A stretch of 64,000 nucleotides of DNA, taken from the NCBI GenBank assembly GCA_000016765.1, contig CP000699.1, positions 2,046,001-2,110,000 of the forward strand, read 5' to 3'. The notes below the pieces were generated by a model. The model did no database searches and was not told where the DNA came from. It worked only from the letters and a program-made list of their open reading frames with translations. The DNA is from Rhizorhabdus wittichii RW1 (lineage in GTDB: Bacteria; Pseudomonadota; Alphaproteobacteria; Sphingomonadales; Sphingomonadaceae). Below, piece after piece: positions 31,948 through 40,143 of this stretch (position 1 is its first letter; each line of letters begins with the position of its first letter). The position numbers were made by a program, and so were the translations under genes.

Positions 31948-34299
31948 ATGACGAGCTGCATCGGCAAGCTGTTCCATGGCACGGCCCTGGGCCTTGCCCT
32001 GTCCATCACCGCGCAGGGCGCCGCCCAGGTCCGGACCGCGCCCGCCGTCTCCCAACCCGCGACGCTGGAGAATTGGGCGAGGACCGTCAGGCCGGCCGAG
32101 CGCGGCGCCCCCAACGTGATCGTGATCCTCACCGACGATGTCGGCTTCGGCGCCGCCTCGACCTTCGGCGGCCCCGTCCCCACGCCGACGCTCCAGGCGC
32201 TGGCCAACAGGGGCCTGCGCTACAACCGCTTCCATGTGACGGCGGTGTGCGGGGCGACCCGCGCAGCGCTGCTCACCGGGCGCAACCAGAACAACGTCAA
32301 CATGGCCGTGGTGCCGGAACTGCCCGCGGCGCCCGACGGCTATAATACGATCATCCCGAAATCGGCCGGCACGATCGCGCAGCTCCTGCGCCACAACGGC
32401 TATTCGACGGCGCTGATCGGCAAGGCCAATGTCACGCCGATGTGGGAGACCGGCCCCGCCGGCCCGTTCGATCGCTGGCCCACCGGGCTCGGCTTCGATT
32501 ATTATTATGGCTTCATGACCGCCGAGACGGACGAATATTCGCCGCCGCTCTATGAGAATACCCGGCCGGTCGACCCGCCTGCCCAGCCGGACTACATCCT
32601 CGATCGCGACCTCGCCGACCATGCCATAGGCTGGCTGCGCGAGCAGCACGAACTGGGCTCGCAGCGCCCCTTCTTCCTCTATTACGCGACCGGATCGACC
32701 CATGCGCCATTGCAGGCGCCGGCCGACTGGATCGCGAAGTTCCGCGGCCAGTTCGACCAGGGCTGGGACAAGCTGCGCGAGGAGACGCTCAGGCGCCAGA
32801 TCGCCACGGGGATCGTGCCGCGCGGGACCAGGCTGGCGCCCCGCGCGCCCGGCATCCCCGCCTGGGACAGCATCGCCCCCGAGGATCGCAAGCTCTATGC
32901 GCGCCAGATGGAGGTCTATGCCGGCATGCTCGCCTTCTCCGACCACCAGATCGGACGGGTGCTCGACGCCGTCCGCGCGATGGGCCAGGAGGACAACACG
33001 CTGGTCGTCTTCATCGAGGGCGACAATGGCGCGAGCGGCGAGGGTTCGCTGACCGGCGTCATCAACGCCTGGAACCCGGTGAACGGGATTGCCGAGGACG
33101 CGGCGGAGAATCGCCGGCGGATCGACGAATGGGGCGGGCCCGACACCCAGCCCCATTATGCCGCCGGCTGGGCGGTCGCGATGAACACGCCGTTTCCCTG
33201 GATGAAGCAATATGCCTCGCACCTCGGCGCGACCCGCGCCGGCATGGTCCTGTCCTGGCCGAAGCGCATCGCGGCGAAGGGCGAGATCCGCACCCAATAT
33301 ACCCATGTGATCGACGTGCTGCCGACGATCCTCGCCGCCGCGAACATCCAGCCGCCGGAAAGCCTGGACGGCGAGCGCCAGCAGAAGCTGGACGGACTGG
33401 ACATGTCCTATTCGTTCGACGCTCCGAAGGCGCCGTCGGAGCGGCGCGTCCAATATTACAACCTGCTCGACAATGCCGGCATCTACAAGGACGGCTGGCT
33501 CGCCTCCACGACGCCGAACAGCGTCCCGTGGAATTTCATGATGCAGAAGAGCGTTCCCTTCGCATCGCGGAACTGGGAGCTCTACGATCTCGACCGCGAC
33601 TTCAGCCAGTCGACCGACCTCGCCCGCCGCTATCCGGCGAAGCTGGAGGAGATGAAGGCGCTGTACCGCGAGGAGGCGGCCAGGAACCACGTCCTGCCGG
33701 GCTTCAATCCGACGACGACCTTCCTGTGGGAGAAGAACCATGCCGCGCCGTCGAGCACGACCTTCGGCGGGCCGGTGTCGCGCCTGCCCTGGGGGATGGC
33801 GCCGGACGTCCTGAACCGGTCCTTCACGATCCAGGCGCATGTCTCGGTTTCGGCGCCGGAGCCCGATGGCGCCCTGGTCACGCAGGGCGGCCGCTTCGGC
33901 GGCTATTGCCTGTGCGTCGAGCGCGGCCTGCCGACCTTCGTCTACAATGCCGGCGGCGCAGGGCTCTACCAGATCAGCTCGACCGCGCCGCTGTCGCCGG
34001 GCGCGCACCAGATCGACGCGGCCTTCGACTATGACGGCGGCGGTCGCGGCAAGGGCGGCACGGTCACGCTCGAGATCGACGGCCGGATCGTGGCGACCGG
34101 CCGTGTCGAACACACGATCCCGATCATGTTCGCGCTCGACGAGGACTTCAACATCGGCCGCGACAGCGGCACGACGGTCAAGGCGGGCTATGCCCTGCCC
34201 TTCACCTTCAAGGGCGACATCGCCTCGGTGACCATCCAACTCGGCCAGCAGTTCGAGTCCGAACGGACCAAGGCCGAACGGGCGATGTCCGGGGACTGA
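31948..34299 (+). CDS. Exported arylsulfatase (S1 family, CxAxR-type)
   Basis: 783 aa with a signal peptide (residues about 1-26, GTALGLALSITAQGAAQ), so probably periplasmic. The metal-binding start VIVILTDDVGFG and the formylglycine site VCGATRAALLTGR (C101) are clear; the site reads C-x-A-x-R rather than the usual C-x-P-x-R. LIGKANVTP and GDNGASGEGS are further sulfatase elements. The last about 180 residues form a beta-rich accessory domain. The start has GGGAGGGG upstream. It carries regulon element 31820-31836 and precedes a TonB receptor, which suggests removal of sulfate from an incoming sulfated phenolic compound. No maturase is seen here. Confidence 0.88.
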   Translation: MTSCIGKLFHGTALGLALSITAQGAAQVRTAPAVSQPATLENWARTVRPAERGAPNVIVILTDDVGFGAASTFGGPVPTPTLQALANRGLRYNRFHVTAVCGATRAALLTGRNQNNVNMAVVPELPAAPDGYNTIIPKSAGTIAQLLRHNGYSTALIGKANVTPMWETGPAGPFDRWPTGLGFDYYYGFMTAETDEYSPPLYENTRPVDPPAQPDYILDRDLADHAIGWLREQHELGSQRPFFLYYATGSTHAPLQAPADWIAKFRGQFDQGWDKLREETLRRQIATGIVPRGTRLAPRAPGIPAWDSIAPEDRKLYARQMEVYAGMLAFSDHQIGRVLDAVRAMGQEDNTLVVFIEGDNGASGEGSLTGVINAWNPVNGIAEDAAENRRRIDEWGGPDTQPHYAAGWAVAMNTPFPWMKQYASHLGATRAGMVLSWPKRIAAKGEIRTQYTHVIDVLPTILAAANIQPPESLDGERQQKLDGLDMSYSFDAPKAPSERRVQYYNLLDNAGIYKDGWLASTTPNSVPWNFMMQKSVPFASRNWELYDLDRDFSQSTDLARRYPAKLEEMKALYREEAARNHVLPGFNPTTTFLWEKNHAAPSSTTFGGPVSRLPWGMAPDVLNRSFTIQAHVSVSAPEPDGALVTQGGRFGGYCLCVERGLPTFVYNAGGAGLYQISSTAPLSPGAHQIDAAFDYDGGGRGKGGTVTLEIDGRIVATGRVEHTIPIMFALDEDFNIGRDSGTTVKAGYALPFTFKGDIASVTIQLGQQFESERTKAERAMSGD

Positions 34300-34385
34300 G
34301 GGCCCGTCGTCGAAATCGATGAGGGACAGTTTCAATCAATCTTAAATCAAGGGCTGTCATCCGTTGGCCGATAGGGAGACAAGCG

Positions 34386-34477
34386 TCATCCTGACGAAAG
34401 TCAGGATCCATTGCCGCTCCGTCGGGATGGAGCCGCAGCGTCGCGGTTCTGGATCCCGGATCAAGTCCGGGATGACG
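34386..34477. repeat. REP-like pair of hairpins in the 303-bp gap 34300-34602
   Basis: Two perfect stem-loops: ATCCTGAC-GAAA-GTCAGGAT (34388-34407) and ATCCCGGA-TCAAG-TCCGGGAT (34453-34473). Both are flanked by GTCATC/GATGAC ends. This outward-facing hairpin pair is the look of sphingomonad intergenic REP elements. It separates convergent genes (sulfatase and TonB receptor) and may also stop transcription. The rest of the gap, apart from the terminator at 34551, shows no gene. Confidence 0.7.
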
Positions 34478-34544
34478 ATAGGGAAAACCGCTCCTTCTCT
34501 ATCCGGTCGCCCGCGCTAACTGATGACGCGCCCTAGCTTTGACA

Positions 34545-34574
34545 AAAAGAGAGGGCGGCATCGCTGCCGCCCTC
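34545..34574 (-). terminator. Rho-independent terminator of the TonB receptor gene
   Basis: Perfect 9-bp stem GAGGGCGGC / GCCGCCCTC (34551-34559 and 34566-34574) with a 6-nt loop. Read on the minus strand it is followed by TCTCTTTTTG, a T-run. It lies about 30 bp past the receptor stop codon. Confidence 0.85.
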
Positions 34575-34602
34575 CATCGCCCCCGCCGGGCTTGGCCGCC
34601 GA

Positions 34603-36936
34603 TCAGAACTTGACCTGGGCCTGCGCGGCAAGCGTCCGTCCCCGCAGGATGGTCCTCGTGAAGGACCCCGCCGACGCCACCACGCCGGTCGCCGATCCGC
34701 TGACCTTCACATTGGCCAGGTTGGTGCCGACGAACGCCAGCGTCCACTTGTCGTCGATATCGCCGATCCCCAGCCGCAGGTCGATCTTCCGCCAGGACTT
34801 CTGCCGGGTGACCGGGTCCTTGTCGGGCGACACGTCATAGGAGCCGGCGAAGGACAGCATGGCGTTCGCGCTGAACTTCAGGGCGTCGTTGAGCGGCTGG
34901 TTGAACGCGGCGCGGACGTTGCCGGTATATTTCGGCGCGAAGGGCGGCGAGCGGCCGCTGAGGTCCTGCGAACAGCCGATCTTGCCGGCCGCCTTGGCCT
35001 GGAGCGCCTGCAGGGCGGTGCAGCCGGCGTTCGCGTAATTGCGATAGCTGGCGTCGAGCAGCGCGAAGTCGCTGCCGAACTCGAAGCGGTCGTTGGGCCG
35101 CCACACCAGTTCAGCCTCGACGCCCTGCGTCCTGAGGCCGCCGACATTGGTCACGGTGATGAAGGCCGAGGTCGCGGTGAACTGGGTGACGCTCTGCTGC
35201 AGGTCCTTGTACATGCTGCGGAAGACCGAGAGGTTGAACGAAACCGAGCGATCGAACAGCACCGACTTGAGGCCGGCCTCGAACGCGTTCACCTTCTCCG
35301 GCGCATAGCTGAGCCGGTCGGGGATTCCCGTCAGCTCGACCGCGTCGAAACCGCCCGCCTTGAAGCCCTTGCTGTATTTCGCGTAGAAGGAGACGTCCCG
35401 GTTCGCCTTGTACTGCGCCGAGACCGACGGCAGGAACACCCCATCCGAAACCCGCGCCTGCGTCGTATGATCGACGAAGCCGGTCAGGAAGGCGGCGACC
35501 GGCTGGAGGCCCGCCGGCAGCGGCACCACCGACAGCCCATAGGTGTCGAGCGCCTGCGCGTTGGTGGCCGACTGGGTGCCCGTCTTCTTCGAATGGGTGT
35601 AGCGCAGCGCGCCCGTGATCGAGAATTTATCGGTCAGCGGGTAGGTCACCGAGCCGAAGGCCGAGAAGGCGTTCTCCTTCTCGCGAAGGTCGATGTCGCC
35701 GGCGAGCGGCGCGAAGGGGGCGAGCGGCGCCAGCGGCCCGGCCAGCAGCACGTTCGCGAACGGGAAATTGAGCGTCGTGCCGATCCCCGCCTTCGAGTGG
35801 AGATAATATACACCGGCGACATATTCGATCTTCGACTGGGCCGGAGACACGATCCGCAGTTCGACCGTCGACTGCTTCAGATATTCGCTGCTGTTGTAGT
35901 TGAAGAAGCTGGCGGGCACCCCGTCGGTATCGGCGACGATCTGAAAGTCCATCTTCGAATAGGAGGCCTGGGCCACCAGGCCCGGACCATCGATATTCTC
36001 CCGCTCGATCTTCACCATATATTCGGAAGCCTTGATGTTTCCGAACTCGCCCGGCTCCGACTGGCGATGATAGTCGAACTTGGACTCCTGGTTGGTCGCC
36101 AGCGCATAGGCGCAGGAGAAGGTCGCGGCGGTGGAGAACGGCGCCGCCGGCGGGCAATCGGTGAGCTGGGCGGCGAACGGCGCGATCGAATCCTGCTTGC
36201 CATATTCCGCCTTGACCAGGGTCGTCCAACCCGGCGCCATCTGCCACAGCGCGGACCCGCGGATGAAGCGGTCCTTGATCTTGGGATTGTCCTTCCCGGT
36301 GGAGTCGTTCTTGATGTAGCCGCCGAGATGCGAGTAGCGGCCGGCGATCCTGACCGCGAGCTTGTCCTCGACGATCGGTCCGCCGACGGCGGCCTCGACC
36401 GCCGGCTCATTGCCCTCGAACTCGTAGGAGGCGAGCGCATAGCCGCCCCAGTCCTTCAGGCTGGGCTTCTTGGTGGTCACGCTGAATGCGCCGCCGATCG
36501 CGTTGTTGCCGAAATAGATCGTCTGCGGCCCGCGCAGCACCTCGACCCGCTCCAGATCGACGAGCGCCGACTGGGTATAGCGCGAGCGCCCGTGATAGAT
36601 GCCGTCGACGAAGGTCGCGACCGCCTGCTCGAAGCCCGCGTTCGACCCCGAACCGACGCCGCGGATATAGATGTTGTCCGACACGGTTCCCTTGGAGACG
36701 AACACGTTGGGCACGGAATTGGCGAGGTCCTGGATGCCGGAGACCTGCCGCTTCTTCAGATCGTCGCCCGAGATGACGGCCAGCGAGATCGGAACGTCGC
36801 GGATCGACTGCTCGCGCTTCTGCGCCGTCACCACGATCTCCTCGACCTGGGCAGACGCCACCGAAGGAACGCCCACGGCCACAAGAATCGCCACCGACTG
36901 CAACAGCGCGTGCTTCCTCTTGACGATCTTCATCAT
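34603..36936 (-). CDS. TonB-dependent outer-membrane receptor
   Basis: 777 aa (776 if ATG 36931-36933, better spaced from GGGGAGGG, is used). Signal peptide to about ASAQ (residue 30), then the TonB-box/plug start EEIVVTAQKREQSIRDVPIS, plug motif DNIYIRGVGS and LRGPQTIYFGNNAIGGAF, and a long barrel ending in the aromatic-terminated AAQAQVKF. It would import a bulky, poorly permeating substrate. Its position beside the sulfatase and a KstD-like gene, with element 37038-37054 upstream, makes it the likely outer-membrane gate of the steroid-type regulon, comparable to the receptor reported with edc oestrogen clusters. Confidence 0.92.
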   Translation of the reverse strand: MMKIVKRKHALLQSVAILVAVGVPSVASAQVEEIVVTAQKREQSIRDVPISLAVISGDDLKKRQVSGIQDLANSVPNVFVSKGTVSDNIYIRGVGSGSNAGFEQAVATFVDGIYHGRSRYTQSALVDLERVEVLRGPQTIYFGNNAIGGAFSVTTKKPSLKDWGGYALASYEFEGNEPAVEAAVGGPIVEDKLAVRIAGRYSHLGGYIKNDSTGKDNPKIKDRFIRGSALWQMAPGWTTLVKAEYGKQDSIAPFAAQLTDCPPAAPFSTAATFSCAYALATNQESKFDYHRQSEPGEFGNIKASEYMVKIERENIDGPGLVAQASYSKMDFQIVADTDGVPASFFNYNSSEYLKQSTVELRIVSPAQSKIEYVAGVYYLHSKAGIGTTLNFPFANVLLAGPLAPLAPFAPLAGDIDLREKENAFSAFGSVTYPLTDKFSITGALRYTHSKKTGTQSATNAQALDTYGLSVVPLPAGLQPVAAFLTGFVDHTTQARVSDGVFLPSVSAQYKANRDVSFYAKYSKGFKAGGFDAVELTGIPDRLSYAPEKVNAFEAGLKSVLFDRSVSFNLSVFRSMYKDLQQSVTQFTATSAFITVTNVGGLRTQGVEAELVWRPNDRFEFGSDFALLDASYRNYANAGCTALQALQAKAAGKIGCSQDLSGRSPPFAPKYTGNVRAAFNQPLNDALKFSANAMLSFAGSYDVSPDKDPVTRQKSWRKIDLRLGIGDIDDKWTLAFVGTNLANVKVSGSATGVVASAGSFTRTILRGRTLAAQAQVKF

Positions 36937-37037
36937 TCCCTCCCCTTTTGCCTCTCTGATTGAGAGCTAACCACATCCATTACTTGGACGACGGCCCTAA
37001 TATGGTTGCGCTGCTAACTGCCCCCCTGTGAAAAATC

Positions 37038-37054
37038 ACCTCGCATTGCGCTCG
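37038..37054 (-). promoter_or_regulatory. Regulon element copy 12 (CGAG-N7-CGAG variant)
   Basis: On the minus strand reads CGAGCGCAATGCGAGGT, preceded by TTTAAAG. Both half-sites are CGAG with the same 11-bp period. It points leftward at the TonB receptor gene, about 100 bp from its start. Confidence 0.6.
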
Positions 37055-37171
37055 CTTTAAATTCAGGATCGCCATCGGAGACAAGCGTTCAGGCCCGCAA
37101 TTCCGCCAAAAATTCGAATGCCGCCGACAGGACGCACCTGGACGTGGAGGACCGCCCATGCGGCTTTAAAG

Positions 37172-37188
37172 CGAGCGCAACACGAGCT
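37172..37188 (+). promoter_or_regulatory. Regulon element copy 13 (CGAG-N7-CGAG variant)
   Basis: Reads CGAGCGCAACACGAGCT, preceded by TTTAAAG, the mirror of copy 12. It points rightward at the KstD-like gene, about 85 bp before ATG 37272. Confidence 0.6.
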
Positions 37189-37271
37189 GAAATTCGATCG
37201 GGCGCGATCTAGCGATCCGTCACGGAGAGGAAGGGCCGAGAGAAGGCCGCCCATGGACCCGGGAGCATCCT

Positions 37272-38930
37272 ATGAAGGTCGACGATCCCAACTGGCATTC
37301 CCGCGTGGAAGCCCCGTTCGAGGCGGGGCCCCCCGACGGCATTGCCTGGGACGACGCGGCGGACGTCGTCGTCGTCGGGCTGGGCGGCGCGGGAATCTGC
37401 GCCGCGCTGGAGGCGCTCCACCAGGGCGCGCGGGTGATCGCGATCGACCGGTTCGGCGGCGGCGGGGCGACCCGCATGTCCGGGGGCGTCTATTATAGCG
37501 GCGGGGGGACTCGCTACCAGAAGGCGGCCGGCGTCGAGGACGACGCGGAGCAGATGTACCGCTATCTGAAGATGGAGGTCGCCGACGCCGTCGCCGACGA
37601 GACGCTCCGCCATTTCTGCGAGACCAGCAGCGAGAGCATCGACTGGCTGGCCAGGCACGGCGTGCGGTTCGACGGCGCGCTCTCCCCGGTCAAGACCTCC
37701 TATCCCGGCGCGGGCCGCTTCCTCTATTATTCGGGCAACGAGGCGCAGGCGGACTATGCCGATCACGCCCGGCCCGCGCAGCGCGGCCACCGCGTCGTCG
37801 GCGAGGGGCTGACCGGGCATCGCTTCTTCGATCCGCTGCTGCAGGCCGCGCTCGACATGGGGCTGAAGCTCTACGGCTACAGCGAGGCGCGGCGCTTCAT
37901 CCTGTCCGACGACGGCGGGATCGCCGGCATCCAGATCCAGCATGTCGACGCGGCATCGTCCTCCGCGGCGAAGCTCGGCAAGATCGCGCGGAAGTTCGCC
38001 AGGGCGTCGACCCTGCTGTTCCCGAGCATCGCCGAACGGCTGGTGCGCGAAGCGAACGGCATCTCCGACAGGGACGGCGCGACCCGCTCGATCCGGATCG
38101 ACAAGGCGGTGGTGCTCGCGGCCGGCGGCTATATCCACAACCGCAAGATGGTCGCCCACTACGCGCCGCGCTACACCGGCGCGATCCCGCTCGGCAGCAT
38201 CGGCTGCGACGGATCGGGGATCAGGCTCGGCCAGTCGGTCGGCGCCCGGACCGACCGGCTCGACAACATCTCGGCCTGGCGGCAGTTCAACCCGCCCGCC
38301 GCCTTCCCGACCGGCATCGTCGTCAACGGCCGGGGCGAGCGCTTCGTCGCCGAGGATTGCTATGGCGGCAAGATCGGCCATCACATCGCCGAGGACCAGG
38401 GCGGGGTCGCCTATATCATCCTCGACGACCGGCTCCGCCGCCGGGCGCTGACGGAGGCGATGCCGGGCAAGGGCAAGCTGTTCCGGCTCCAGGGCGCGCC
38501 GGCGCTGATGGGTCTCTTCCTGAGCGCGAAGAGGGCCGCCACCCTCGAAGCGCTCGCCGCCCGATGCGGCATGGACCCGGCGGCGCTGCGGGCCTCGGTC
38601 GAGCATTACAACCGCGCGTCGGCCGGGCTGGAGGAGCCCCGTTTCCGCAAGCATCCCGACTTCGTCGGCGAGATCGTCGAGCCGCCCTTCCACGCGGTCG
38701 ACATCTCGATCCACAACAGGAAATATCTGTGCCCTTCGATCTCGCTGGGCGGCATCGTCGTCGACGAGAAGACCGGCCAGGCGCTCGACGAGGCGGGCCG
38801 GCCGATCCCCAAATTGTTCGCGGCGGGCAAGAACGCCAAGGGCCTGTCCTCGCATCGCTATGTCAGCGGCATCTCGCTCGCCGACTGCGTCTATTCGGGG
38901 CGGATCGCAGGCCGTTCGGCCAGCCGATGA
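37272..38930 (+). CDS. FAD-dependent 3-ketosteroid dehydrogenase/fumarate reductase-family flavoprotein (third paralogue)
   Basis: 552 aa. FAD motif VVVVGLGGAGICAALEAL near residues 32-49, then GGGGATRMSGGVYYSGGGT. The C-terminal NAKGLSSHRYVSGISLADCVYSGRIAG differs from the YPGxGxTLGP ending of the other two paralogues. It resembles the delta-4 dehydrogenase/reductase branch more than classical KstD. It starts a unit divergent from the TonB receptor and is followed 28 bp later by a VOC gene. Reaction unknown; it could desaturate or reduce a ring-derived ketone. Confidence 0.8.
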   Translation: MKVDDPNWHSRVEAPFEAGPPDGIAWDDAADVVVVGLGGAGICAALEALHQGARVIAIDRFGGGGATRMSGGVYYSGGGTRYQKAAGVEDDAEQMYRYLKMEVADAVADETLRHFCETSSESIDWLARHGVRFDGALSPVKTSYPGAGRFLYYSGNEAQADYADHARPAQRGHRVVGEGLTGHRFFDPLLQAALDMGLKLYGYSEARRFILSDDGGIAGIQIQHVDAASSSAAKLGKIARKFARASTLLFPSIAERLVREANGISDRDGATRSIRIDKAVVLAAGGYIHNRKMVAHYAPRYTGAIPLGSIGCDGSGIRLGQSVGARTDRLDNISAWRQFNPPAAFPTGIVVNGRGERFVAEDCYGGKIGHHIAEDQGGVAYIILDDRLRRRALTEAMPGKGKLFRLQGAPALMGLFLSAKRAATLEALAARCGMDPAALRASVEHYNRASAGLEEPRFRKHPDFVGEIVEPPFHAVDISIHNRKYLCPSISLGGIVVDEKTGQALDEAGRPIPKLFAAGKNAKGLSSHRYVSGISLADCVYSGRIAGRSASR

Positions 38931-38958
38931 TTCCCGTTCAAGCATATCGGAGGTGACG

Positions 38959-39330
38959 ATGCCGGGCATCAGCTATGCCACCATCGGGTCGAACGACCTA
39001 GAGAAGGCCAAGGCTTTCTATGACGAACTGCTCGGGTCGATCGGCTGGGGGACCGCGATGGACCTCCCGACCGGCGGCCGCATCTATGGCGACGGCGCGT
39101 CGATGTTCGGCGTGCTGAGCCCCTATGACGGCGGCGCGGCGAGCGCCGGCAACGGCACGATGATCGGCTTCAGCTTCGACAGCGTCGAGGCCCTCGCCCG
39201 CTTCCACGCCAGGGCGCTCGCGCTGGGCGCGACCAACGAGGGCGATCCGGGCGAGCGCATGCCCGGCGCCTGTTTCGGCTATTTCCGCGATCCCGACGGC
39301 AACAAGCTCTGCGCCTACAGGATCGGCTGA
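38959..39330 (+). CDS. Single-domain VOC-family protein
   Basis: 123 aa from ATG 38959, preceded by GGAGGTGACG. VOC features are ATIGSNDLEKAKAFYDELL at the start and CFGYFRDPDGNKLCAYRIG at the end. Second gene of the 37272 unit. Its last 16 bp overlap the end of the convergent EthD-like gene. Possible lyase, isomerase or binding protein; metal ligands cannot be assigned with confidence. Confidence 0.8.
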   Translation: MPGISYATIGSNDLEKAKAFYDELLGSIGWGTAMDLPTGGRIYGDGASMFGVLSPYDGGAASAGNGTMIGFSFDSVEALARFHARALALGATNEGDPGERMPGACFGYFRDPDGNKLCAYRIG

Positions 39331-40064
39331 GCGGCGGGGGCGGAGATATGCTCGTCCGCCGCGAAGATCGTGATCGAGGCGCGATCGAACAGCGCCGCCT
39401 CGTCCTCCGCCAGGATCGCGCCGATCCTCGGGTCGGCGTGCAGCGCCAGGAAGTGGCGATAGTCCTCCTCGGTCCAGAACCAGGCTTCGGTGAGCACGTC
39501 GAACGGCGGTGACGAGCCCCCTTCGTCCCGCGCGAAGGTGCGGCGGTAATCGGCGAAGACCGGGTGATCGCCCTTCTTGAGGACGTCGAGCGCAACGGCG
39601 CAATGGCCCTGCTCGTAGCGCGCGACGAACGCCTCGCGCGACATGTCGGCGCGCTTGCGCAGGAAGCCCATCAGCTTGATCGCCGGACGTCCGTCATGGC
39701 CGGCGGGACGCGGCTGGAGGCGGCTGCCCGGGGTGACGAACTCGTCGCAGGTGACGACCATGCTCGCCGCCGGATCGAACAGCCGGGCCTCGCTCACCCG
39801 CACCGATTCCGCATCCTCGCCAGCGCGGGCGAGCCTGGCGAGCTGGTCCGCATCCTCGTACCAGAGCTCGGTGACGACGTCGAAATCGAGCGCCGCGGCG
39901 GCCCCGCCCATCAGCGAGCCGGGCACGACGTAACTGCGGCGATAGTCGCTGAAATGGGGCAGCAGCAAGGACACCAGCGGCGCATGCTCGCGCTCGTAAC
40001 GGTCGATCAGCTCGCCGCGCGCGATTCCCGCGCGGGCCTTCAACAGCGCCACCTGCTTGATCAT
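39315..40064 (-). CDS. Tandem EthD/dimeric alpha-beta-barrel protein
   Basis: 249 aa from ATG 40062-40064 (GAGGGGAC upstream). It consists of two similar halves, each with an EthD-like pattern: KQVALLKARAGIARGELIDRYEREHAPLV in the first and LMGFLRKRADMSREAFVARYEQGHCAVAL in the second, each followed by a FDV(V/L)TE(L/A)W(Y/F) segment. EthD-type barrels accompany P450 systems or act as small isomerases. Monocistronic, leftward, with regulon element 40119-40135 about 55 bp upstream; it is the last gene of the regulon. Function unknown. Confidence 0.75.
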   Translation of the reverse strand: MIKQVALLKARAGIARGELIDRYEREHAPLVSLLLPHFSDYRRSYVVPGSLMGGAAAALDFDVVTELWYEDADQLARLARAGEDAESVRVSEARLFDPAASMVVTCDEFVTPGSRLQPRPAGHDGRPAIKLMGFLRKRADMSREAFVARYEQGHCAVALDVLKKGDHPVFADYRRTFARDEGGSSPPFDVLTEAWFWTEEDYRHFLALHADPRIGAILAEDEAALFDRASITIFAADEHISAPAAQPIL

Positions 40065-40118
40065 TCGTCCCCTCGCTCCACCAGATGGTCTCCGCGCCAT
40101 CCTTGTTAAGGGCGGCGG

Positions 40119-40135
40119 CGCTCAGGTGGAACTCG
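40119..40135 (-). promoter_or_regulatory. Regulon element copy 14
   Basis: On the minus strand reads CGAGTTCCACCTGAGCG, preceded by CAAA. It points leftward at the EthD-like gene. It lies against the stop codon of the permease gene (40144) and is the rightmost copy found. Confidence 0.7.
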
Positions 40136-40143
40136 TTTGGCGA

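Larger units (their letters stand above)
36937..37271. promoter_or_regulatory. Divergent promoter region, TonB receptor / KstD-like gene
   Basis: 335 bp without a gene. It contains a perfect 16-bp inverted repeat, TTGCGCTCGCTTTAAA at 37046-37061 and its complement at 37165-37180, each overlapping a variant regulon element (37038-37054 and 37172-37188). Between and around them are AT-rich stretches such as 37029-37036. Symmetric control of both genes by one factor is the simplest reading. Confidence 0.65.

Noticed and set aside
31828-34335. Antisense frame of 835 codons opposite the sulfatase
   Set aside because: No domain or signal sequence, and composition typical of a complement frame; the sulfatase with FGly motif and signal peptide is the real gene.
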